NCBI RefSeq assembly: GCF_030651495.1
Contig: NZ_JAUSFI010000054.1
Coordinates: forward strand, 1 to 49,893
Length of the DNA: 49,893 bases
Direction: 5' to 3'
Source: Undibacterium sp.
GTDB lineage: Bacteria > Pseudomonadota > Gammaproteobacteria > Burkholderiales > Burkholderiaceae_D
Shown: piece by piece, positions 44,357-49,893 of the stretch
Numbering within the stretch: position 1 is the stretch's first letter
Layout: each line of letters begins with the position of its first letter
Position numbers and translations under genes: made by a program
The notes under the pieces: generated by a model
Databases searched by the model: none
Told to the model about the DNA's origin: nothing
The model's input: the letters and a program-made list of their open reading frames with translations, nothing else

Positions 44357-45304
44357 CTAATTTGTAGTCGATATCGTGCCAGGTGGAAGGATGTCGGCTT
44401 CGGTGCCAAGTCGTATGCCAGAATTACGCTGTTCTAGCGCGAGTAAGCCGGCAGAGTGATCCGCCTGCGCAAATTGCGGCATCAGTGAGCGGTAAATATT
44501 CGCGACTATTTCTGCCATTGGTAAATGTAGCACTGCAGTCTGAGCAGCGAGTAAAATATTTTCCATATCTTTTGCCTGGCTTTTTACCTGACCGCCAGGT
44601 ATGAAGTTTCTGTCCAGCATACGCTGCCCATGGACTTCCAATATGCGGCTCTCGGCAAATCCGCCTCGCAATGCATTGCGCACGGCCACCGGATCGGCAC
44701 CACCAGCCTGAGCTAACAACAATGCCTCAGCAACTATATTAATAGTGCCGCCAACTATAAGTTGATTGCATAATTTTGCGAGCTGTCCAGACCCCGGCAA
44801 GCCTACACGAGTCGGACGTCCAAAAATTTTAAGTATCGACTCAAGCTGATCATAATGATGTTGATGCGCTCCAGCCATGATTGCCAGGGTTCCTGACTCG
44901 GCACCGAGCACACCACCCGAGACGGGGGCATCAATGAATCCCACATGATGTTCGCTAAGCAAAGTGTTGAAATTTTTTGCTTCTGATTGCTGAGTAGAAC
45001 TCATATCAACCAGGATTGCGCCTGCCTTTAATACCGGCAAAATATTTCGAACAACATCATTGACCGCGCTTCCTGCTTCCAGCATTGTAAAAATAATGTC
45101 GGCAGATATGCCGTTGGAGCGCACTGCAAGACACGGTGTTTCTGCAACTGCCACGCCTAGATTGGCAAAAGGTTGTGCCTTACTCGCGGTACGATTCCAG
45201 ACTGTCAGTTGATAACCGGCTGCAAACAGTCGGCTCGCCATGGGTTTTCCCATCAGGCCTAAGCCAAGAAATGAGATGTTCAATGCAGTTTTTTGATTAG
45301 GCAT
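44357..45304 (-). CDS. Beta-hydroxyacid dehydrogenase (GlxR/GarR-like, NAD(P)-dependent)
   Basis: A 315-residue protein of the 6-phosphogluconate dehydrogenase-like family. The Rossmann motif FLGLGLMGKPMASRL, the substrate motif DAPVSGG and the catalytic Lys in SGQLAKLCNQ are visible. Relatives reduce tartronate semialdehyde or oxidise 3-hydroxyisobutyrate; the specific substrate cannot be assigned. Begins at ATG 45304 (a TTG lies three codons upstream). Together with the molybdopterin oxidoreductase it could form a two-gene unit. Confidence 0.88.
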   Translation of the reverse strand: MPNQKTALNISFLGLGLMGKPMASRLFAAGYQLTVWNRTASKAQPFANLGVAVAETPCLAVRSNGISADIIFTMLEAGSAVNDVVRNILPVLKAGAILVDMSSTQQSEAKNFNTLLSEHHVGFIDAPVSGGVLGAESGTLAIMAGAHQHHYDQLESILKIFGRPTRVGLPGSGQLAKLCNQLIVGGTINIVAEALLLAQAGGADPVAVRNALRGGFAESRILEVHGQRMLDRNFIPGGQVKSQAKDMENILLAAQTAVLHLPMAEIVANIYRSLMPQFAQADHSAGLLALEQRNSGIRLGTEADILPPGTISTTN

Positions 45305-45709
45305 ATTCAGCAATTTTTACTCAATTAAAACATCAGTGATTATGAAGCGAAGTCATGATTTTTGCAGCTGTTACTGGCTGCGTAAAAACGCGCAAATATG
45401 GCGCACTTCCAACGTTATTATTTTTCGCCTTACCACAAAGAAATAATAATGCGACGCACAACGATTATGCGGCCAATCATATATTCGGCATCGGTGGAGA
45501 ATGATCACAAACGCGGTACTGCGGAATTACAGGATTCGATTCGAATGCCGTTATAGGAAAAGTGTCATCGGTCAACCATGCGCTCAGTAACAAATCAGGA
45601 ATAACTTTCCAAAAAATAAATAACGTTATCATCTTGCTTATACTGACGCTTCACCTAGAATGTACTTGGGTCATGTGATCCACACTCTACATTCATTAAG
45701 TACGTCAAC
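45305..45709. other. 405-bp intergenic region
   Basis: Between the glxR-like gene and the UGA-interrupted gene. It contains an AT-rich hairpin (TTATTATTT near 45415 paired with AAATAATAA near 45443), ATTCGA-T-TCGAAT (45534-45546) and a possible -10 TATACT near 45638. No ORF or RNA gene could be supported. Confidence 0.45.
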
Positions 45710-46189
45710 ATGATGAAATTTATTTCTGCTCTTTCAGCTATCGCCAGCCTTACCATAGCCGCACATGCTGTTGCCGCTTCTGTGACCCTGACCTTCCAGA
45801 ACGTTAGCACGACAACTGCCATGACAGTTTCGAATGTCAACACCTGCGGCGTTCTTTCGCCCGCACCGGCAAAAGTTCTTTCTGGCCAGACCTCAGCGGC
45901 GTCGAGCACCGACTGTGGATCCACTTCGGCTTCGGCCGTCAAGTATGCCATGGGGGAAAAAATCTGAGAATTCCGTATTTCGACGATCTATACCCCGCCT
46001 AATCCGCTCACAGGCGCATCGGGCTATTGGACGCCAAATGCATCGACCGTTCCGAGTGGCGGCGCTACCTGCAAGGTCGTCAGCCAGGACGTGTCGAACA
46101 TTTTGACGACAGGAGCCTTCAAAGCTGTCTTTTTCAATGAAGTAATGTCGGATGGAGAGCGCGCCGATGGCACGTTCTCAATAAACTGA
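45710..46189 (+). pseudogene. Secreted small protein gene interrupted by an in-frame UGA
   Basis: The first 85 codons encode a protein with a clear signal peptide (MMKFISALSAIASLTIAAHAVAA, cut near residue 23 and divided here for length as MMKFISALSAIASLTIAAHA then VAA) and an Ala/Ser/Thr-rich segment with Cys46 and Cys69. A UGA at codon 86 (45965-45967) stops it, but the same frame continues without another stop to UGA 46187-46189. The continuation is composed like a secreted protein (STIYTPPNPLTGASGYWTPN, then GATCKVVSQD with Cys121). Cys at position 86 would give four cysteines. The likely explanation is a nonsense mutation or compensated indels in the run GGGGGAAAAAA at 45952-45962; a selenocysteine codon is less likely. 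The family is not recognised. Confidence 0.6.
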
Positions 46190-46235
46190 TGACCTACCAA
46201 TCAATACCAGTGCTGTATGGTTTCGGGAGATGAAA

Positions 46236-46928
46236 ATGAGTATCAATAGCTTGGGCAGTTCTTATAATAATGCTTCTTCCAGTGTGACCCACACTAATGC
46301 GCCTGGTATTGATCAGTCGGGGAGCACGGACACCACAAAGGCCGGGAACAGCGCGGCCACTACGTCGAACAATAGCGTTGTTGTTAACATCTCCGACAGC
46401 GGAAAGGCGGCATCGGCTCAGGTGACCACCGAACCGTCCTTCAAGGATGTCGGCATGGCCGCGCGCGCGAAACTGGATGTCCTCAAGCAGCAAGCCGCAA
46501 CTAAAACTGGCACCACCGTGAGTTCATTAAATATTCAACAGGCTGGTTTAATGGACTACTCGTCCTTTAGCGATCAGGAGCTGGCGGTCATGGACCTCAA
46601 CTCGTCCGGCAATTTTTCCAAGGATGAACAGGATGAGGCTGGGGGATGGCTTGCCGAAAGGATGAGAGTCTCCCTGGAAACCTACAGGGGTGTCACCAAT
46701 CTGGGGGACCGTCGAGGACATGCAATGACGATCGACCTCCTCTATAACGAGATGACACCGGAAGTCAGAAGCGCGTTGGGTTGGACGCCCACGATGATGG
46801 CGGCGAATGATCATATGCTGGCTGGTGACGAAGCCAAATTCGGCAAGCTCGATATTTCCGGCGTTTTCGAGAACTTGCGAACCACCCAAACCCAAGGTGG
46901 TCTTATGTTCCGCGGTTATCCCAAGTAG
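46236..46928 (+). CDS. Unknown protein with an EF-hand-like loop
   Basis: A 230-residue protein of unrecognised family. The first 65 residues are Ser/Thr/Asn/Ala-rich and probably disordered. A helix (RAKLDVLKQQAA) follows, then a canonical-looking 12-residue calcium loop DLNSSGNFSKDE (120-131) with D, N, S, G, F, S and E at positions 1, 3, 5, 6, 8, 9 and 12. The C-terminal half has SALGWTPTMMAAN and GDEAKFGKLDISGVFENL. No signal peptide or membrane segment is seen. I chose ATG 46236 because GGGAG lies 7 nt before it; an ATG at 46230 is adjacent to that site. It lies in the accessory segment beside the interrupted gene and the IS21 derivative. Confidence 0.7.
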   Translation: MSINSLGSSYNNASSSVTHTNAPGIDQSGSTDTTKAGNSAATTSNNSVVVNISDSGKAASAQVTTEPSFKDVGMAARAKLDVLKQQAATKTGTTVSSLNIQQAGLMDYSSFSDQELAVMDLNSSGNFSKDEQDEAGGWLAERMRVSLETYRGVTNLGDRRGHAMTIDLLYNEMTPEVRSALGWTPTMMAANDHMLAGDEAKFGKLDISGVFENLRTTQTQGGLMFRGYPK

Positions 46929-47000
46929 GGGTTGTAAGCCAATATACTATTTGACCACGCTGCATACACAACTGGCCATTAAAACCTGGGATTATGACGA

Positions 47001-47252
47001 TCAGAATAGTTCATTATCATCTCTCGAAGAGTCGCTTGCGGCAATGTCCATGCTCTGTTGACTGCGATCCTCGCGAATGAGCGGAACCAGCTGTAGTTCA
47101 TAATGGCGCCAGATTTGTTCGCGAAGATCGTCAAGCAACTCAACCACCGCCATGGCCTGTTCGGGCGTCCAGTGATTCGCGATCAGAAACGGAATGCCTT
47201 CGACGATACCGGATGGCAATTGCAGATGACGCATTTTCATGGACGCACTCAT
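47001..47252 (-). CDS. Small IS21-associated accessory protein
   Basis: An 83-residue protein. The region WTPEQAMAVVELLDDLREQIW resembles a short conserved helix found in small ORFs next to some IS21 istB genes (recognition from memory). It ends in an acidic Ser/Asp-rich tail. Its start codon overlaps the istB stop by 4 bp (ATGA), implying translational coupling inside the element. Function unknown. Confidence 0.65.
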   Translation of the reverse strand: MSASMKMRHLQLPSGIVEGIPFLIANHWTPEQAMAVVELLDDLREQIWRHYELQLVPLIREDRSQQSMDIAASDSSRDDNELF

Positions 47253-47998
47253 TTCTTTGTTTTGCGTTTCAAGGTGCGTTGCTGCGCACGCTCGGTCGCC
47301 TCCTTGAGTCGATACGAGTCACCCTCAATTGAAATAATCTCGGCATGATGCACCAGGCGATCCACCAACGACACCACACAAGCGGCATTGGGGAATACCT
47401 CAGACCATTCAGCGAACGGTTTATTCGTGGTAATCACCGTACTCTTGGACTCATAACGTCGGCTCACCAACTCGAATAGCAGATCGGCGTGGCGGTTGGA
47501 ATAGGACAGGTAACCGACTTCATCGATGAGCAAAAGATCCGGTGCCGTGTAGTAGCGCAAACGGCTACGCAAGGCCGAATCGCTATCGAGTGCGGTCATG
47601 TCGCCAAGCAGTTGACCGGCGCTGGCGAAGAGCACGGTGTGCCCGCGCAGAAGAGCTTGATAGGCAACATTTTGCGCCAGCATGGACTTGCCCACCCCAT
47701 TTGGCCCGACCAGCACAATATTGGATGCTTCACGTAAAAAATCTAAGGTCATCAACGCCTCGACAGCACCACGGTCACATCGTTTCGGCCACTGCCAGTC
47801 GAAGTCACACAAGGGCTTGAAACGTCCAAGATGGGCATTTTTAATGCGCCGCTCAAGACTGCGCTGTGTGCGGCCATCTTCCTCCCATTGCACCAGCTGC
47901 CCAACCCAATCAGCGTTTGCCACTTCCTCCCAATGGGTCAGCAAGCCATGCAAATGCAAAGCCTCGGCGCGCTGGCGCAAGGAATCCCATTTATTCAT
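47249..47998 (-). CDS. istB: IS21-family helper ATPase IstB
   Basis: A 249-residue AAA+ ATPase related to DnaC. Walker A VGPNGVGKSML and Walker B LLLIDEVGYL are intact, followed by sensor-1 VITTNKPF and an Arg-containing VDRLVHHAEII segment. IstB forms a helical ring that activates the IstA transposase on target DNA. The start overlaps the istA C-terminal remnant by 8 bp. The gene is full length, but its partner istA is broken. Confidence 0.94.
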   Translation of the reverse strand: MNKWDSLRQRAEALHLHGLLTHWEEVANADWVGQLVQWEEDGRTQRSLERRIKNAHLGRFKPLCDFDWQWPKRCDRGAVEALMTLDFLREASNIVLVGPNGVGKSMLAQNVAYQALLRGHTVLFASAGQLLGDMTALDSDSALRSRLRYYTAPDLLLIDEVGYLSYSNRHADLLFELVSRRYESKSTVITTNKPFAEWSEVFPNAACVVSLVDRLVHHAEIISIEGDSYRLKEATERAQQRTLKRKTKK

Positions 47999-48705
47999 CA
48001 GGCACCTCCGTTGTCAGTTGATCGTAGCTATCAAGGCGATGCGGCTTGACTGGCAGATCACGCGCCTGGATATGTGCGGACAGAATCATGGTCACGGGAG
48101 GCGCCTGTTGCCGTTCTTCGCGACGTCGTTCCAGTGCCAGCTGTACTGCATTGGGGTGTGGCACGTCGCGGCTAAGTGCGTCCAGAATGGCAGCCTGCAG
48201 TTCGGCTGCGCCATAGCGTTCCAGCAGGCGCAGCAATGCCGAGGTGATGGTGCCCAGGATATTGCCGCGTTTAGCTGCTTGCCGGAGCAGGTCGACACTG
48301 GCTGGAGCCGCCTGCTGAAGCCGATTCATGCCTTGATGCTGACGGGCCTGACGCTTGTGTTTGATCAAGGTCTCAAGGTGGGCAGGTTCTTCTATTTGTT
48401 GGCCTTTATCGTAGCTGCGCTGATGGCTGGCCAGCACCACGCTGCGGTCGATGATGCGCACCCGTTGCGGGTCAGCCTGCACCATCAGCGTCCGCTGCAC
48501 ATGGGTATGCGGAATCGTATAGTCATTGAGATCGAAACGCACATAAGGCGTCTTGCCGACTTTTACTTCCACCCGCTCATCCGTCAGAAACGCTTGCTCC
48601 GGTACCGTGGTGAACATGCAGCTGGCGTGCGATGGTGCCGAAGCGCCATTTTTCGACATGGTAGTAACGTAGAATTTGCGCTGCGGTTTCAGGGGGAATT
48701 GTCAC
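47991..48705 (-). pseudogene. istA: IS21-family transposase istA, internally deleted and frameshifted
   Basis: The true start is GTG 48705 with AAGGAG upstream. The first 33 codons read as an IstA N-terminus ([20 protein letters not shown], then [13 protein letters not shown]) and run out of frame at a stop at 48577. In another frame the C-terminal part resumes near 48600 ([20 protein letters not shown], then YVRFDLNDYTIPHTHV) and continues to 47991. The central DDE catalytic domain, roughly 1 kb, is missing. The junction is around 48600-48612. The element therefore cannot make its own transposase. Confidence 0.88.
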
Positions 48706-49150
48706 GGTCAGCTCCTTTGTCGTCAGATTTCGGTGCAATACGACGAACCCGGCAGCGCAGGGGACTTATCCGGAAATGCATTGGCTGCACGCGACTACAG
48801 AAATGACAACGCGGAGTGACCAGAGCGACCGGTGAGACCAGGTTTGCATTCAAAGACAGCTTGTCCAGTGAGGGCGGGTTCACAGTTAGTAGAGCATCAC
48901 ACAGGGGCAATGGGGAACCCTGATGCGTCACTTTCTGTTGGCGCACACGATAACGGCGGGCACGGGCGGCGTGATTGAAGCGGCCAATTCGACTGGTCTG
49001 GTAACGCCTGCCAGCTTCACGCATGCACGCCGATCGGACCTGTTTACTGCAATGTCCGGCGCAATAGATCTGACCACGATCGCAGTAGGTGCAGACCAGC
49101 ACTTGGACCCGGCAATGCGCGCAAAGAAAGAATCGACCCGTTGTTTCCAT
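48689..49150 (-). CDS. Cys-rich zinc-finger-like accessory protein of the IS21 element
   Basis: A 153-residue protein. The N-terminus has closely spaced cysteines, [20 protein letters not shown] then YCAGHCSK, typical of a small zinc-binding domain, followed by an Arg-rich helix ([20 protein letters not shown]). The C-terminus includes RCHFCSRV. Proteins with this layout occur beside IS21 elements in other Proteobacteria (recognition from memory, not searched). Its end overlaps the istA GTG start (48705) by 17 nt, so it is probably translated together with istA. A DNA-binding or targeting role is plausible (inference). Confidence 0.65.
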   Translation of the reverse strand: METTGRFFLCAHCRVQVLVCTYCDRGQIYCAGHCSKQVRSACMREAGRRYQTSRIGRFNHAARARRYRVRQQKVTHQGSPLPLCDALLTVNPPSLDKLSLNANLVSPVALVTPRCHFCSRVQPMHFRISPLRCRVRRIAPKSDDKGADRDNSP

Positions 49151-49771
49151 CGATGACCAGCATCAGGCCGATAAAATATCGACAGGAAGCGGCGATTTGT
49201 GGAACAATCTTCCTGCACACGTGCCCATGCACGATGTGGGGCACGGCATTGGGGAAACCTGGCAGTTTGAGCCTTTGTCGTGCCTGCTTTATTCGGCACT
49301 ATGATTGTTACCCTGTTTGGGTGGTGCTGTCATTGCTCTTTTTAGCAGGCCTGCATTTCATCACCCCACAATGGCGCGGTTTTGAATGCGTAAGAGCAGA
49401 ACAGGGGCCGGAAATGTTAACTCTCGCGGCACAAACTTTCCCAAATAGTGAATGAGTGCATTGCAAGAACAGTCATTCCGCTAGGGCGGCTGCTTATTTT
49501 GAAAAGCGATTAAAAAAAGCTGAAATTCAACATCAAAAGCAACACCAGAAAAACAACAGCAAGACCTAACGGAAATGGCATATTTCTGCTTTGGCGCCAT
49601 ATTTACGCGGATTTGCACCGCCATTCACAGCAGCGATGAAATCAGCTAGCCAAATCATTTAGCGGTAGTTCATAGCCAAATAAGGACAAGAAAATAAGGG
49701 ATTTTTGTAGGGGAGAAGAGTGTTGATATTGAGAAGAAAAATCGGGAATTAAAAAAATGAAGTCTAAAAGC
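49151..49771. other. 621-bp region between the IS21 derivative and the 5S terminator
   Basis: The left part likely contains the upstream end of the IS21 element. The middle and right parts are AT-rich with no gene that I can support; a 23-codon hydrophobic minus-strand ORF lies at 49510-49581. Confidence 0.45.
49510..49581 (-). CDS. Possible 23-residue hydrophobic peptide
   Basis: ATG at 49581 reads MPFPLGLAVVFLVLLLMLNF and three further residues before TAA at 49510. The peptide is one continuous transmembrane-like stretch. No good ribosome binding site is seen and the length makes chance expected, so this is only a candidate. Confidence 0.2.
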   Translation of the reverse strand: MPFPLGLAVVFLVLLLMLNFSFF

Positions 49772-49806
49772 AAAAACCCCTCAGCAGGAATCTGCTGAGG
49801 GGTTTT
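49772..49806 (-). terminator. Strong intrinsic terminator of the rRNA operon
   Basis: AAAACCCCTCAGCAG (49773-49787) and CTGCTGAGGGGTTTT (49792-49806) pair perfectly over 15 bp with loop GAAT. On the minus strand it ends in a T-run. It lies 8 bp after the 3' end of the 5S rRNA. Confidence 0.94.
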
Positions 49807-49813
49807 CTAATAA

Positions 49814-49893
49814 AAGCCTGACGATGACCTACTTTCACACTGGTTGCAGCACTATCATTGGCGCGGAGTCGTTTCACGGTCCTGTTCGGGATG
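49814..49893 (-). rRNA. rrf: 5S ribosomal RNA (3' portion; cut by window end)
   Basis: Read on the minus strand, the last 80 bases match the 3' two-thirds of 5S rRNA: CATCCCGAACAGGACCGTGA, then AAACGACTCCGCGCCAATGA, TAGTGCTGCAACCAGTGTGA and AAGTAGGTCATCGTCAGGC. The rest of the operon (23S and 16S) should be to the right. Position next to the terminator marks the end of the operon. Confidence 0.95.

Larger units (their letters stand above)
47001..49150 (-). mobile_element. Internally deleted IS21-family element
   Basis: Gene order on the minus strand: Cys-rich ORF, remnant istA, istB, small accessory ORF, all overlapping, as in a normal IS21 operon plus two accessory genes. The limits given are those of the outermost genes; the true ends are further out. 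AACTGGCCATTAAAA at 46968-46982 and the partly similar CCTGGCAGTTTG near 49259 might be terminal repeat remnants, but I could not define clean inverted repeats or target duplications. Confidence 0.8.

Noticed and set aside
45965..46005. SECIS element after the in-frame UGA
   Set aside because: No stable hairpin with the bacterial loop pattern was visible immediately after the UGA, so selenocysteine is not claimed.
47682..48806. 374-codon plus-strand ORF across istB and istA
   Set aside because: Antisense of the IS21 genes; composition (Arg, Gln, His) and lack of motifs show that it is a shadow.
49141..49455. 104-codon plus-strand ORF between the IS21 derivative and the rRNA operon
   Set aside because: First part overlaps the IS21 Cys-rich gene upstream region; one hydrophobic stretch only and no recognised family. 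Could be a gene remnant but is not supported.
1..49893. CRISPR array, prophage, tRNA genes or integron attC sites
   Set aside because: No regular repeats with spacers, no phage structural genes, no recognisable tRNA cloverleaf and no integrase; the 60-bp palindromes do not have attC layout.

Overview
The window looks like chromosomal DNA of a betaproteobacterium of the Burkholderiales, most likely an Oxalobacteraceae member of the Undibacterium/Herbaspirillum type. The evidence is gene content and order: FmdB-DUF502-aspS-nudB-EEP-clsB, HIT-DUF971-ubiE-Tim44-ubiJ-ubiB, ptsN-hprK-rapZ, and a DUF3683 FAD/Fe-S oxidoreductase. This is my recognition of families from translated sequence; no search was run. 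The window starts inside RNase P RNA (rnpB, minus strand) and ends inside a 5S rRNA gene (minus strand), so both ends are cut RNA genes.

Region by region. 1-2.9 kb: rnpB, a ThDP-dependent acetolactate-synthase-like enzyme, a MerR regulator and its probable target, a carboxymuconolactone-decarboxylase-like gene with a textbook 19-bp-spacer MerR operator. 3.0-10.6 kb: a fatty acid beta-oxidation cluster on the minus strand (TetR regulator, acyl-CoA dehydrogenase, fused 3-hydroxyacyl-CoA dehydrogenase/enoyl-CoA hydratase, hotdog thioesterase, thiolase, then an enoyl-CoA hydratase/isomerase after a terminator). 10.7-16.9 kb: hslR and the clsB-EEP-nudB-aspS-DUF502-fmdB block. 17-24.2 kb: a sodium:solute symporter, an SF1 helicase with an altered Walker A motif and a C-terminal DUF5710-like module, a TPMT-type methyltransferase, ubiB and ubiJ. 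24.3-30.9 kb: Tim44-like protein, ubiE, DUF971, HIT protein and a 1324-residue GlcD/GlcF-type fusion. 31.3-45.3 kb: yqaA, ilvA, queF, a PagP lipid A palmitoyltransferase, a PAS-GAF-PAS-GGDEF-EAL protein, ptsN-hprK-rapZ, fadD, a molybdopterin oxidoreductase and a beta-hydroxyacid dehydrogenase.

45.3-49.8 kb is an accessory segment: a secreted-protein gene interrupted by an in-frame UGA, an unknown protein with an EF-hand-like loop, and an IS21-family element whose istA transposase has an internal deletion while istB and two small coupled accessory ORFs remain intact. It is followed by sequence with no clear gene and the 5S gene with a strong terminator.

Structures that gene calls do not explain include a family of about 60-bp imperfect palindromes (three copies: 2.98, 18.63 and 21.30 kb), two of which bracket the helicase gene in direct orientation; a nearly uninterrupted 40-bp inverted repeat at 42.13 kb; an 18-bp perfect palindrome in the ilvA leader; and a candidate operator upstream of the tetR-type gene. 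I did not find a CRISPR array, a prophage or a clear multi-gene defence system. The most distinctive candidates are the repeat-flanked helicase and the UGA-interrupted gene/EF-hand pair.
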